Shown: positions 18,239 to 27,896 of the stretch, in pieces
How the letters are laid out: each line of letters starts with the position of its first letter
How positions within the stretch are numbered: the stretch's first letter is position 1
Source of the DNA: Paenibacillus caui
GTDB lineage: Bacteria > Bacillota > Bacilli > Paenibacillales > Paenibacillaceae
NCBI RefSeq assembly: GCF_019904135.1
Contig: NZ_JAIOGQ010000017.1
Span: 38,102 to 102,101, forward strand
Direction: 5' to 3'
DNA: 64,000 nucleotides
The notes under the pieces: generated by a model
What the model was told of the DNA's origin: nothing
What the model saw: the letters and a program-made list of their open reading frames with translations, nothing else
Database searches by the model: none
Position numbers and translations under genes: made by a program

Positions 18239-19141
18239 ATGCGCATGAATCTGTTTAAACTTCAAATTCTCGTTCTGATCGAAAAATATAAGAAAGTAAC
18301 GGACGTCGCGCGCGAGCTGCAGATCAAGCAGCCGACTGTGACTTTTCACATGAAAAGTCTGGAGGAAGAGCTTGGCGTCTCGCTTTATCAGGCAAGAGGC
18401 GGGCGTATTTTACTAAGCGAAGCGGGCAGGTCTTTATATCCTTATGCCCTCAAAATGACGGCATTATCCGGTGAAGCTGCCAGAGTTCTGGAGCAGTATA
18501 AAAATCCGGGCGGGGGCTTGATCCGGGTCGGGTCGGAGGATTTGTACGCCGGATATGTACTTCGCGGGGTTCGTGCCCTGAAGGAGCTTAATCCGGAATT
18601 GCAAAGCGACATTCGCTTATGTTCACAGGCAGAGCTTGGGCCGTTATTTGCCGATGGCGCAGCAGATGCCGTGATCATGGAGAAGAATTCCGCCGCCCCG
18701 TATGCCGGTTTTTTTGAACCGCTGTTTGAAGATGAGGCCGTTATCATTTGCGCTGAGGAGCATCCTTGGGCCAAGCGTGGGGAAGTACTGCCCGATGAAG
18801 CAGAGACAGAGAACTTCATACGTTATGGCAACGCTTCGTTTCTCGAATCGTTTTTACGCCGCTTGGCTGAAGAACAGAAGATCGATCCGCGAAGCAAGGT
18901 GACGGTCTCGTCTTTAGAAGCGGCTGTACAAGCGGCTGTTCTCGGATTGGGGGTTGCGCTTGCCACAAGGAAAGCGGTAGAAGGTCTACGGACGTTTGAG
19001 CAAAAAATAGCAGTGCTCCCTTTGCCGGAAGCACTGCATATTCAAAATTTTGTAATCGGACTGTTATTTCGCGGCGGCGAGCCATCCTCGCGGATTGCTC
19101 AGGAGCTGGCCCTTAGCATCAAGGAGCATGGGAAATCCTGA
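18239..19141 (+). CDS. LysR-family transcriptional regulator
   Basis: This 300-residue protein has an N-terminal LysR helix-turn-helix (KYKKVTDVARELQIKQPTV, then FHMKSLEEELGVSLYQ) and a periplasmic-binding-like effector domain. AGGGAGG precedes two possible ATGs at 18239 and 18245; the second has better spacing. It is divergent from pstS across about 210 bases that also hold the Pho box, so it could act on pst, but LysR regulators usually bind their own divergent promoter and the ligand is unknown. The C-terminal domain gives no specificity clue. Confidence 0.88.
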   Translation: MRMNLFKLQILVLIEKYKKVTDVARELQIKQPTVTFHMKSLEEELGVSLYQARGGRILLSEAGRSLYPYALKMTALSGEAARVLEQYKNPGGGLIRVGSEDLYAGYVLRGVRALKELNPELQSDIRLCSQAELGPLFADGAADAVIMEKNSAAPYAGFFEPLFEDEAVIICAEEHPWAKRGEVLPDEAETENFIRYGNASFLESFLRRLAEEQKIDPRSKVTVSSLEAAVQAAVLGLGVALATRKAVEGLRTFEQKIAVLPLPEALHIQNFVIGLLFRGGEPSSRIAQELALSIKEHGKS

Positions 19142-19161
19142 GCCTGATGCTGATGTTGATG

Positions 19162-21429
19162 TCAGGAGTACAGGCCAATGTCCGTCAGCATGATCTTGCC
19201 CGGGCCATTTCCGAAATAGAAAGTAATCCTGGACAGCTCTTTGGGACGGAACCCTGGACTCTGCCGCATAAAAGTCCGGAAATCCAGCCGATACGTTTGA
19301 AAGACCGACTCCGTCGGCTCCTTATACTTGCCGCCTTCCAGCTTCTTCTCCAGCCATGAGTTGAGTGTGAACCGGCTGACCGGCAGAGGCTGGATTGCCA
19401 TAAACTGTGACAGCGGAAGGCGCACCGATGTACCATTCAAGCTTTCCAGTCCAATCGTGACGGCTGGAGAGGGGGGGGTGTGGCCGTCTTTTTCGGCCAG
19501 CTCGAAATTCATGTTTGCCATCGAGAAAGAGAGCCCCTTGGCAAGGGAAAGCGCTGACTTGTACTGCTCACTGTTACCCGAGCTGCGCAGCTCAAGCGAA
19601 TAAGAAGCTTGCTGCCCGCTGTCCCCTTCCGCTTTCCATTCCAGCACAACGCCGCGTTTTCCCTTATTGTTATTCTCGCGATCTTTGGCCTCCGTTTCGC
19701 TCAGAACGGCATTTTCGGCTTTTGCAGTGCCCCCGCCGCGAATCGTCGTTTTGTCGCGGTCTTCCTCATAGTCGGCTAGCACTGTAAAGCTGGCGTCCTC
19801 AAAACGGTTATAGTATGCCGTCTTTGGCAGCCACTCAAGACCTGTGCGGTAATCCCGGAACAGCTCGGTATATTCCACACGGCCATGCAGGGTTGCCTCC
19901 ATAAAGGCGGACACGTAGACCATGGCGATTTGCCGCTGGTTGTTCCCGTCCATGATAGGAGAGCGGCTGAGCAGAATGCCCGAAGGGAAGCTCAGATCAT
20001 AATGCCCCCAATCGGTATTGAACTGGCTGTGATTCGCCCCTGCAACATATAAAGTGGACTTGAAAAAGGAGCTGTATTTGTCAAAGGTAGTTCGATCAAA
20101 CTGGCGGTCCCCGTAAAAGTCGTTGACATCCCCGTCCTGCGCGCCCTGGATGGCCAAGTAATTGATATTGCTCAGGCGGGCCAGATTGTTCTCCACTTTC
20201 TTGTCCGTAGGTGCCAGCGCGGCAATGCTCCGGACATGGAATTTGTCGATATTTTGCAGCGAATCTCCCCGTACAAACCAGCGCAGAGGATCGGCTGCCA
20301 TGGCTACGGCTTGCCCTCCGCGGGAATGTCCAATGAGACCGATCCGGTCGAAATCCACCTTTTGATAAAAGGGACTGCTGCGGTCTGAAGCAAACAAGTC
20401 GATCTGCTGGAGATGCTTGAGCAGCAGCCATGCCCGCACCTTCATGTCATTACCGGGAATTCCGCTCCATGCCGAATAATTCAGAAAATTTTCGTCAACG
20501 GAGATGGCGATAAAACCCCGGCTGGCAAGCAGTTCTCCCAAATAAGCGTATCCTTCATCCGAAAAATATTCCATTAAATGATTGCCGTGCACGATCAGAA
20601 CGAGCGGGAAAGGACCGCTGCCCTCCGGCATCCAAACCCTGCCGTTTAGAGGCAGGTTATGCGCATCGAAGCCCCAGAACTTCGTTCTGCGCTTGGACCA
20701 GTCTTTAATAAACGGGGAAGCGTTAACCGGCGTGGAGGTCAGCTCGGCTCCTCCTGCGAATTCACTGCGATGAAGGTCCAAACCGCTGCCATAAGTAAAA
20801 TACCGGTAAGCTCCGTTTCCGTTTTCAGCCGGATTTTTGGCCTCTATCTGCTTTGAAGCTGATACTGGCAAATAAGCGGGCGAAACGGGCAAGCCGGTGA
20901 AATGCAAAGGCACGTAAATAATCGCTGCGCATATGACTGCGGTCATCAGGGCAAGCGGAATCTTTCGCCGGAGGCGGACTTTCGTCCCTGTCAGTATGCC
21001 AAGCGTCATCCCCGCCAACGTTCCGACTGCGGTAAGGAGCAGCGTCCCTGCGGCTGAAATGGCCCAGTAAACATCCCCGCCATACCTGAAGATCGTATAG
21101 ACGAAAGCGGCCGTACAGATCAAAGAAGCGCAGAACAGCCGGGGAACAGGTAATCCAATCAGCGCCAGCAGTACCGCTGCCAGATTTGCGGCCAGTGCGA
21201 GCACAACAGAACTGCCGCCTGTGAACAGCATCAAATCGACGGCTAATCCGTGTCCGGTGGGAAGCCCCAGGGCAGCGAGTACAGAAGCAAAAATAACAAA
21301 GGCCCAAAGGCCGGATAGAGATACGAGCCAGAACAGCGTATCATAGCGGTAAGTTCCGTTGATCCTCCGCTTCAGGCGGGCCCTCAGACGGGGAGCGGCG
21401 GGATAAACATTTTCAAATTGCAGTTCCAT
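19162..21429 (-). CDS. Membrane-anchored alpha/beta hydrolase
   Basis: This is a 755-residue protein. About the first 190 residues hold roughly five membrane segments (LFWLVSLSGLWAFVIFASVL onward). A large extracytoplasmic alpha/beta-hydrolase domain follows, with the oxyanion region LVLIVHGNHLMEY and nucleophile elbow GHSRGGQ (Ser about 369), related to chlorophyllase/PET-hydrolase-like esterases. A C-terminal domain of about 200 residues looks beta-rich. The start at 21429 is chosen because GGGAG precedes it. It stands alone between the LysR gene and gbsR. The substrate is unknown; the fused membrane domain is unusual for this hydrolase fold. Confidence 0.8.
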   Translation of the reverse strand: MELQFENVYPAAPRLRARLKRRINGTYRYDTLFWLVSLSGLWAFVIFASVLAALGLPTGHGLAVDLMLFTGGSSVVLALAANLAAVLLALIGLPVPRLFCASLICTAAFVYTIFRYGGDVYWAISAAGTLLLTAVGTLAGMTLGILTGTKVRLRRKIPLALMTAVICAAIIYVPLHFTGLPVSPAYLPVSASKQIEAKNPAENGNGAYRYFTYGSGLDLHRSEFAGGAELTSTPVNASPFIKDWSKRRTKFWGFDAHNLPLNGRVWMPEGSGPFPLVLIVHGNHLMEYFSDEGYAYLGELLASRGFIAISVDENFLNYSAWSGIPGNDMKVRAWLLLKHLQQIDLFASDRSSPFYQKVDFDRIGLIGHSRGGQAVAMAADPLRWFVRGDSLQNIDKFHVRSIAALAPTDKKVENNLARLSNINYLAIQGAQDGDVNDFYGDRQFDRTTFDKYSSFFKSTLYVAGANHSQFNTDWGHYDLSFPSGILLSRSPIMDGNNQRQIAMVYVSAFMEATLHGRVEYTELFRDYRTGLEWLPKTAYYNRFEDASFTVLADYEEDRDKTTIRGGGTAKAENAVLSETEAKDRENNNKGKRGVVLEWKAEGDSGQQASYSLELRSSGNSEQYKSALSLAKGLSFSMANMNFELAEKDGHTPPSPAVTIGLESLNGTSVRLPLSQFMAIQPLPVSRFTLNSWLEKKLEGGKYKEPTESVFQTYRLDFRTFMRQSPGFRPKELSRITFYFGNGPGKIMLTDIGLYS

Positions 21430-21482
21430 GACAACTCCCGGATGATGTAATAATTGAAGCAAATTATCTCTATTGTAACATG

Positions 21483-21521
21483 AAAAAAAAGCCTCCATCC
21501 AATTTAAGGAATGTGAAGGCT
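21483..21521 (-). terminator. Terminator after gbsR
   Basis: On the minus strand an imperfect stem (AGCCTTCACATTCC with GGATGGAGGCT) is followed by a run of eight T. Confidence 0.75.
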
Positions 21522-21562
21522 GCATTTAATATGAAATTATGCCTTGAAAAGCAATCGCCAGC

Positions 21563-22108
21563 TTATTTCGGGACAAGCTCGAAGATTTGCCCATCCTCCA
21601 TCGCGTCGATCAGCCGGTCAAGCCAGCGGTAATAGGCTTTCGCGTGAAGCAGCTTCTCTTTGTCCTCTCTCAGAATCGCTGCCAGTTGTTCATCGACCGG
21701 CTGCTCCAGCAATTGATCCGCTTCTTTAATGGCCCTTTGAATGGCCAGAAGATTGCTTTCCACAGCTTTTCTCCACTTGATGGCAAAATAATCGGTAAAC
21801 GATTGATACCAGTCGTACTCTACCTCGTACAAGTCTTTTCGCGAGCCTTTTTCCCAGATTTTATTCACCATCCTGAGATCCAGCATCGCCCGTACACCGG
21901 TACTCATGCTGGTTTTGCTCATTTTCATTTCCTTGCCCATTTCATCCAGCGTCATCGGTTTATCGGCAAAAAACAATAATCCGTATAAAAGTCCCGTGGA
22001 TAGAGTAAGCCCATATAAGTCCATATTGTTGCCTATATGCTCAATAACACGTTTTCTCAATTTAAGGATTATAGCTTGTTGTTCTTCTGTTAATTGGTCC
22101 AAGCCCAT
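21563..22108 (-). CDS. gbsR: Choline-sensing repressor GbsR
   Basis: This 181-residue MarR-like regulator has the GbsR pattern: a winged helix with PMTLDEMGKEMKMSKTSMSTGVRAM, then the conserved WEKGSRKDLYEVEYDW and a helical C-terminus. It is divergent from the OpuA-type betaine transporter operon, the usual arrangement for osmoprotectant control. In Bacillus, GbsR represses choline import and conversion and is relieved by choline. A second, very similar copy lies at 13729-14292. An inverted repeat at 22254-22273 is a candidate operator. Confidence 0.85.
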   Translation of the reverse strand: MGLDQLTEEQQAIILKLRKRVIEHIGNNMDLYGLTLSTGLLYGLLFFADKPMTLDEMGKEMKMSKTSMSTGVRAMLDLRMVNKIWEKGSRKDLYEVEYDWYQSFTDYFAIKWRKAVESNLLAIQRAIKEADQLLEQPVDEQLAAILREDKEKLLHAKAYYRWLDRLIDAMEDGQIFELVPK

Positions 22109-22418
22109 GCTTGTACCCTCCTATCTTCAGCCTGTGAGCATCTGGTATAACCATCGATTAATCACGCCTTATTGTAAAAAAGTGATGTAAAGAAGTAAAG
22201 AAACATTTCATACAGCATAAGAGAGGAATCAGGAGTATTCGGTAGTATTAGTTCGTACAGTTTTTACTGTACGTTCTATACGTACGGATTTTTAGTTTGC
22301 GATCATCGTCAGCTTGTTGTTACAATGGTTATACCTTGAGTTAACCCGGGCATCTTTCTTTCGGTTATGGCTAAGGACTTCTTATATAGAAGCAATTTTT
22401 GAAGGGAAGGGTGTAAAT
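22109..22418. promoter_or_regulatory. gbsR/opuA divergent control region
   Basis: This gap of about 310 bases has no gene. It holds CGTACAGT-TTTT-ACTGTACG at 22254-22273, a perfect 8-bp inverted repeat, and a nearby second CGTACGG at 22281. These are candidate operator sites for GbsR or, less likely, a terminator. No consensus promoter is obvious. Confidence 0.4.
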
Positions 22419-23639
22419 ATGGCTATTCTGGAACTAAAGCAGGTCAGCAAGCTGTTTGGCCCTCATGCCGAGCAGGGATTGAAGCTGCTTAAGGAAGGCT
22501 GGACGAAAGAAAAGCTGGCCAAAGAGAAGCATATCACCGTAGGTGTAAATCAAGTAAGTTTTGACATACAGCAGGGTGAAATTTTCGTCATTATGGGACT
22601 CTCCGGCAGCGGAAAGTCCACGTTGGTCCGGATGCTGAACCGGCTCATTGAGCCGAACGGCGGACAAATTCTGGTACATGGCAAGGATCTGCTCAAGATG
22701 AATAAGGAGCAGCTGCGGCATGTGCGTCGCAAGACGATCAGTATGGTGTTTCAGAAGTTCGCGCTGTTCCCGCACCGGACGGTTATTGAAAATGTGGAAT
22801 ACGGGCTTGAAATTCAAAAGGTGGATAAGCGGGAGCGAAGCAAGAAAGCAGCCGAGGCTCTTGAGCTTGTCGGGCTCAAAGGCTGGGAGAACAAGATGCC
22901 GGACGAACTGAGCGGCGGTATGCAGCAGCGGGTCGGCCTGGCTCGCGCACTCGCCAACGATCCGGAAGTTCTGCTGATGGATGAAGCCTTCAGTGCGCTT
23001 GATCCGCTGATCCGCCGGGATATGCAGGATGAGCTGCTTGATTTGCAGGAGAAGATGAAGAAGACGATCGTGTTTATTACACACGACCTGGATGAAGCGC
23101 TGCGGATCGGCGACCGGATCGCCTTGATGCGGGACGGTGCGGTTGTACAGATCGGTACTCCGGAAGAAATCATGATCCATCCGGCCAACGGATACGTGGA
23201 GCGGTTTGTCGAGGACGTGGATTTGTCCAAGGTGCTGACCGCCTCGCACGTCATGCGTCGTCCCGAGACAATTGCCCTGGACCGCGGTCCGCGCGTAGCG
23301 CTTGAGCTGATGCGGGAGATCGGCATTTCGAACCTGTTCGTCATTGACCGTTCGAAAAAGCTGCTGGGCGTCATCACGGCGGAGGATGCTTCCGCTGCCG
23401 CCAAGAACCAGCAAACGCTGAATGATATTTTGATCACCGACGTTCCTTATGTCGCTCCAGACCGGATGATCCATGAGCTGTTTGAAATGTCAAGCTCATC
23501 CAAGCTTCCGCTTGCCGTTGTCGACGATCAGCACAGACTGCTCGGCGTCATCGTGCGTGGAGCGCTGCTTGGCGCGCTGGCCGGTGGAATTGAACTTGAA
23601 GGGAGAGAAGAACATGCTGCCGAAGCTGCCACTCTCTGA
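22419..23639 (+). CDS. opuAA: Glycine betaine ABC transporter ATP-binding protein (OpuAA-like)
   Basis: This 406-residue ATPase has Walker A GLSGSGKST, signature LSGGMQQRVGLARAL, Walker B VLLMDEAFSALDP and ITHDLDEALRIGD. Two CBS domains follow, as in osmoregulated OpuA/ProV-type transporters that sense ionic strength. The N-terminal segment with KLLKEGWTKEKLAKEK is also typical of ProV/OpuAA. The start at 22419 follows GAAGGGAAGG. The gene overlaps the permease gene by 26 bases. Confidence 0.93.
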   Translation: MAILELKQVSKLFGPHAEQGLKLLKEGWTKEKLAKEKHITVGVNQVSFDIQQGEIFVIMGLSGSGKSTLVRMLNRLIEPNGGQILVHGKDLLKMNKEQLRHVRRKTISMVFQKFALFPHRTVIENVEYGLEIQKVDKRERSKKAAEALELVGLKGWENKMPDELSGGMQQRVGLARALANDPEVLLMDEAFSALDPLIRRDMQDELLDLQEKMKKTIVFITHDLDEALRIGDRIALMRDGAVVQIGTPEEIMIHPANGYVERFVEDVDLSKVLTASHVMRRPETIALDRGPRVALELMREIGISNLFVIDRSKKLLGVITAEDASAAAKNQQTLNDILITDVPYVAPDRMIHELFEMSSSSKLPLAVVDDQHRLLGVIVRGALLGALAGGIELEGREEHAAEAATL

Positions 23640-24465
23640 TTGGATTCAGCATATTGTCGACTGGATGTCTGCCCACCTGGGCGGGTTGTTTACAGGGATT
23701 TCTACCGTTATTGAAGGCATTGTGGACTTCTTCGCCAATATCTTTTTACTGCCTCATCCTTTTCTGTTTATCGTCATTTTGGGAGCTATTGCCTACTATG
23801 CCGGCCGACTTCCGCTCGCCCTGTTCTCCATGTTCGGCTTCCTGCTGATCTATGATTTGGGCTACTGGACGCAAACGATGAATTCGCTGGCGCTTGTCAT
23901 TACGTCGGGTATCATCTCCATTGTACTCGGCATTCCGATCGGCATCTGGTGCGCTTATAGAAAGTCGGTTTCTCGCATTGTCGTACCTTTGCTGGACTTT
24001 ATGCAGACGATGCCTGCATTCGTATACCTGCTGCCGGCTGTTACCTTTTTCAGCCTCGGGGTTGTTCCCGGCGTCATTTCGTCGGTGATCTTTGCTATCC
24101 CGCCGACCATCAGACTGACAAGGCTTGGGATTATGCAGGTGTCCGGGGAACTGGTTGAAGCAGCGGAAGCATTTGGCTCGACGCCGGCGCAGAAGCTGTT
24201 CAAGGTACAGCTTCCGCTGTCGCTGCCGACTGTGATGGCCGGTGTGAACCAGACCATTATGCTGTCGTTGTCCATGGTCGTTATTGCGTCCATGATCGGT
24301 GCCCAGGGCATTGGCTCAGAAGTGTACCGGGCCGTGACGCAGCTGCAGATCGGCAAAGGCTTTGAAGCGGGAATTGTCGTTGTCATTCTGGCTATTGTGC
24401 TTGACCGGCTGAGTCAAAATTTAATCAAGCCAAAAGCAGGGCGCAACCGCCGCCGCGCCGCTTAA
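23614..24465 (+). CDS. opuAB: Glycine betaine ABC transporter permease (OpuAB-like)
   Basis: This 283-residue permease (MLPKLPLSDWIQHIVDWM) has about six or seven membrane segments and the ProW-type loop GELVEAAEAFGSTPAQKLFKV. The start at 23614 lies inside the end of the ATPase gene and is preceded by GGGAGAGAAG, giving coupled translation. LLDFMQTMPAFVYLLPAVTFF is conserved in ProW/OpuAB. Confidence 0.94.
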   Translation: MLPKLPLSDWIQHIVDWMSAHLGGLFTGISTVIEGIVDFFANIFLLPHPFLFIVILGAIAYYAGRLPLALFSMFGFLLIYDLGYWTQTMNSLALVITSGIISIVLGIPIGIWCAYRKSVSRIVVPLLDFMQTMPAFVYLLPAVTFFSLGVVPGVISSVIFAIPPTIRLTRLGIMQVSGELVEAAEAFGSTPAQKLFKVQLPLSLPTVMAGVNQTIMLSLSMVVIASMIGAQGIGSEVYRAVTQLQIGKGFEAGIVVVILAIVLDRLSQNLIKPKAGRNRRRAA

Positions 24466-24517
24466 GCGCTGGGAGCGCGGCATCATTTATTAACCGAAAG
24501 AGAGAGTGATTGTGAAC

Positions 24518-25441
24518 ATGAAGATCAGACAAATGGGATTATTGGCATTATCTATCGTACTGGTAGCCCTTTTGGCTGCCTGCAATCCGGAACGCAGCAA
24601 GGGGAATTCCGCCGGAAGCACATCCGGAGACAAAGCATCTGCCAGCGTAGGCGATCAAGTGAAGCATCAGATTATCGGGATCGACCCTGGCGCCGGCATT
24701 ATGAAAGCTACGGCCAAAGCTATTCAGGACTATGGACTTAGCAACTGGCAGCTGGTTGAAGGTTCCGGCGCAGCTATGACGGCAGCGCTTGACAAGTCCA
24801 TCAAAAACAAGGAACCGATTATTATTACCGGCTGGACACCGCACTGGATGTTCTCCAAATACGATCTGAAATACTTGGAAGATCCGAAGCAAGCGTACGG
24901 CGCCGCCGAAGAAATTCACACGATCGTTCGCAAAGGTCTGAAAGAGGATAAGCCTGTCGCCTATGAATTCCTGGATCGCTTTCAGTGGACCGACCAGCAA
25001 ATGGGCGAGATTATGACGGCTATTCAGGATGGCAAGGAGCCTGAAGCGGCAGCTAAAGCATGGGCCGACAGCCATGAAGACGTTATCGCTCCATGGATTA
25101 AAGATCTGACACCGGTAAAAGGCGATGCTTTGAAGCTTGCTTATGTGGCCTGGGATTCGGAAATTGCCAGCACGAATTTGATCAAATATGTTCTGGAATC
25201 CAAGCTTGGCTATAAAGTGACTGCGCTGCAGGTTGAAGCCGGCCCGATGTGGACAGGAGTTGCAAATGGGGATGCGGACGCTACCGTAGCCGCATGGCTG
25301 CCTTTGACGCATGCCGACTACTGGAACCAGTTCAAGAATAAGCTTGAGGACCTGGGCGCCAACATGACCGGCGTTAAAACCGGATTGGTTGTTCCGGCAT
25401 ATGTGGACATCAAGTCGATTGAGGATTTGAAAGACAAGTAA
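24518..25441 (+). CDS. opuAC: Glycine betaine-binding lipoprotein (OpuAC-like)
   Basis: This 307-residue lipoprotein has a signal peptide ending LLAAC. The mature part is an OpuAC-type substrate-binding domain (TGWTPHWMFSKYDLKYLEDP, AWDSEIASTNLIKYVLE, ADATVAAWLPLTHADYW). The tryptophans are those expected to form the quaternary-ammonium cage. The ATG at 24518 is preferred over an upstream GTG because AAGAGAGAG precedes it. It is the last gene of the operon and is followed by a terminator. Confidence 0.94.
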   Translation: MKIRQMGLLALSIVLVALLAACNPERSKGNSAGSTSGDKASASVGDQVKHQIIGIDPGAGIMKATAKAIQDYGLSNWQLVEGSGAAMTAALDKSIKNKEPIIITGWTPHWMFSKYDLKYLEDPKQAYGAAEEIHTIVRKGLKEDKPVAYEFLDRFQWTDQQMGEIMTAIQDGKEPEAAAKAWADSHEDVIAPWIKDLTPVKGDALKLAYVAWDSEIASTNLIKYVLESKLGYKVTALQVEAGPMWTGVANGDADATVAAWLPLTHADYWNQFKNKLEDLGANMTGVKTGLVVPAYVDIKSIEDLKDK

Positions 25442-25485
25442 TCGCAACAATGGATATGCATGGATTTTCCGGCATAATCGCTTGG

Positions 25486-25542
25486 AAGGGACCGCTTTAC
25501 GCTCCGGACTGGACCGGGGAGAGCGGTCCCTTTGCTATTTTG
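25486..25542 (+). terminator. Terminator after opuAC
   Basis: AAGGGACCGCT pairs with AGCGGTCCCTT, with T-rich sequence after it. Confidence 0.85.
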
Positions 25543-25720
25543 ACAAGTGCGGACAAACCGCCAGTATACGGATAGGGGTTTCTTCTTATATAATAGATGC
25601 GTTAACCGAAAATGCCGAAAGTATCGGGCTCATCAAGTTAGAACGGTTGGGAATTGACCGTTTTCCATGCTATTATAAAGCTTATTGAAACCTAAACCGC
25701 AGCAAAAGGAGATTTTTATT

Positions 25721-26428
25721 ATGAGTGTACATATTGCAGCCAAACCGGGAGAGATCGCGGAAACGATTCTCCTGCCCGGAGACCCGCTTCGGGCGAAATA
25801 TATCGCCGAAACGTATTTGAGCGATGTCACCTGCTATAACGAAGTGCGGGGGATTCTTGGCTTTACCGGTACTTATCAGGGTACAAGAGTATCCGTGCAG
25901 GGTACGGGAATGGGCACGCCGTCCATCGCCATTTACGTCAACGAACTGATCAGGGAGTACGGCGTAAAGAATCTGATGCGTGTCGGCACCTGCGGAGCCA
26001 TGCAGGAGCATGTGCATATCCGCGATGTGATTTTGGCCCAGGCAGCCTGTACCGATTCGAGCATGAACCGCCATGTGTTCGGCGGATACGATTTTGCCCC
26101 GATTGCAAGCTTTCAGTTGCTGAAAGCGGCTTACGAGCGCGGAGTCGAGAAGGGGCTGAAGCTCCATGTCGGCAATATTTTCAGCTCGGACATGTTCTAC
26201 CGGGATGACACTTCCGTAACCGAACTGCTCATGAAATACGGAGTGCTTGGGGTGGAAATGGAAACGACCGCGCTGTATACGCTTGCCGCCAAATACGGCG
26301 TTAACGCGCTGACTATTCTGACTGTAAGCGATCATCTGCTGACAGGCGAAGAAACGACTTCCGAGGAGCGCCAAACGACCTTTAACGAAATGATGGAAGT
26401 GGCGCTGGATACGGCTATTACGCTGTAA
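25721..26428 (+). CDS. deoD: Purine-nucleoside phosphorylase DeoD
   Basis: This 235-residue hexameric-type phosphorylase splits purine (deoxy)ribonucleosides with phosphate to base and (deoxy)ribose-1-phosphate. Motifs are [14 protein letters not shown] for phosphate binding, [22 protein letters not shown] and [13 protein letters not shown], with the catalytic Asp in VSDHLLTGE. The start at 25721 follows AAAAGGAGA. The pyrimidine phosphorylase gene follows within 75 bases, making a salvage pair. Confidence 0.97.
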   Translation: MSVHIAAKPGEIAETILLPGDPLRAKYIAETYLSDVTCYNEVRGILGFTGTYQGTRVSVQGTGMGTPSIAIYVNELIREYGVKNLMRVGTCGAMQEHVHIRDVILAQAACTDSSMNRHVFGGYDFAPIASFQLLKAAYERGVEKGLKLHVGNIFSSDMFYRDDTSVTELLMKYGVLGVEMETTALYTLAAKYGVNALTILTVSDHLLTGEETTSEERQTTFNEMMEVALDTAITL

Positions 26429-26501
26429 ACTTAGTCTTGCTAAAGCGGGTACTTAAGCCGCGGGTTCGAATGGACGACCGATGAAAGCGAGGATGGAAGC
26501 C

Positions 26502-27803
26502 ATGAGAATGGTGGACTTGATTGAGAAAAAACGCGATGGGAAAGAGCTTTCGACCGAGGAAATCAATTTCATAATCGAAGGGTATACCAGAGGCGAGATT
26601 CCGGATTACCAGGTCAGCGCCTTGGCGATGGCGATATTCTTCCGGGATATGAGCGAGCGCGAACGTGCCGATTTGACGATGGCTATGGTGCATTCGGGCG
26701 ATGTGATTGATCTGTCGGCCATCAAGGGTGTGAAGGTGGATAAGCATTCCACAGGCGGCGTTGGCGATACGACTACCCTCGTCCTGGCTCCGCTTGTCGC
26801 GGCGCTGGATATTCCTGTTGCCAAAATGTCCGGCCGTGGACTTGGGCACACCGGAGGAACGATCGACAAGCTCGAATCGATTCCCGGATTTCATACGGAA
26901 ATTAGCGCGGATGAATTTGCAAGCCTTGTGAATCAACATAAAATAGCCGTTATCGGGCAAACGGGCAATCTGACCCCTGCGGACAAAAAGCTGTACGCCT
27001 TGCGCGATGTGACCGCGACGGTCAATTCCATTCCACTCATCGCCAGTTCCATCATGAGCAAGAAGATCGCCGCAGGCTCCGACGCGATTGTGCTGGATGT
27101 CAAGACCGGTTCCGGCGCCTTTATGAAGACTGCGGAGGAGGCTGCCGAGCTGGCCAGAGCGATGGTGCGAATCGGAAGCAACGTCGGGCGCAAGACGATG
27201 GCGGTCATCTCCGACATGAGCCAGCCGCTCGGTTTTGCCATCGGTAATGCGCTTGAGGTGAAGGAAGCCATTGATACGCTGCGAGGACAAGGGCCGAAAG
27301 ATTTGGAAGAGCTGTGTCTGGCTTTGGGACGGCAAATGGTGTATCTGGCCGGCAAGGCGGATTCGCTCGAGGAAGCGGAAGAGAAGCTGAAAGAGGCCGT
27401 CCGCAGCGGGGCGGCGCTTGAGAAATTCAAGCAGTTTATCGTCAATCAGGGCGGAGATCCATCTGTGGTGGATCATCCGGAGAAACTGCCCCAGGCGGCA
27501 TATCGGATTGAGGTTCCGGCGAAGGAAGACGGCGTTGTGGCCGAAATCGTCGCGGACGGCATCGGAACGGCAGCCATGTGGCTTGGCGCAGGCCGCGCGA
27601 CGAAAGAATCGGCGATTGATCTGGCCGTAGGACTTGTCCTGAACAAGAAGGTGGGAGATCCCGTGAAGGCCGGGGAATCCCTCGTAACGATTCATGCGAG
27701 CCGCGAAGACGTGGAGGCCGTAAAGGACAAAATTTACGCCTGCATTACGATCGCCAAGCATGCGGAAGTACCGGTGCTGGTTCACGGTATTGTGACCGAA
27801 TAG
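26502..27803 (+). CDS. pdp: Pyrimidine-nucleoside phosphorylase
   Basis: This 433-residue protein has exactly the family length. It opens [16 protein letters not shown] and carries [13 protein letters not shown], then [21 protein letters not shown], the thymidine/pyrimidine phosphorylase signature. It splits uridine, thymidine and deoxyuridine. The ATG at 26502 is chosen because GAGGATGGA precedes it and it gives the canonical N-terminus; the frame starts 21 bases earlier. Together with deoD it recycles nucleosides to pentose-1-phosphates. A long hairpin follows. Confidence 0.97.
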   Translation: MRMVDLIEKKRDGKELSTEEINFIIEGYTRGEIPDYQVSALAMAIFFRDMSERERADLTMAMVHSGDVIDLSAIKGVKVDKHSTGGVGDTTTLVLAPLVAALDIPVAKMSGRGLGHTGGTIDKLESIPGFHTEISADEFASLVNQHKIAVIGQTGNLTPADKKLYALRDVTATVNSIPLIASSIMSKKIAAGSDAIVLDVKTGSGAFMKTAEEAAELARAMVRIGSNVGRKTMAVISDMSQPLGFAIGNALEVKEAIDTLRGQGPKDLEELCLALGRQMVYLAGKADSLEEAEEKLKEAVRSGAALEKFKQFIVNQGGDPSVVDHPEKLPQAAYRIEVPAKEDGVVAEIVADGIGTAAMWLGAGRATKESAIDLAVGLVLNKKVGDPVKAGESLVTIHASREDVEAVKDKIYACITIAKHAEVPVLVHGIVTE

Positions 27804-27831
27804 CCGGGTAATAAGCGATTTCAAAATAACA

Positions 27832-27881
27832 GCACATAGGCATCCTTTTCCTTCTTAAATGAGGAAAGGATGCCTATGTGC
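27832..27881. terminator. Strong bidirectional hairpin between pdp and the opp-type operon
   Basis: A stem of about 19 bp with one bulge (GCACATAGG and CATCCTTTTCC pair with GGAAAGGATG and CCTATGTGC) sits between convergent genes. Confidence 0.85.
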
Positions 27882-27896
27882 GTTGTTTGGTATGAA

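Noticed and set aside
26418..27824. 468-codon open frame on the minus strand
   Set aside because: Antisense to pdp over its whole length, His/Arg-rich shadow composition.
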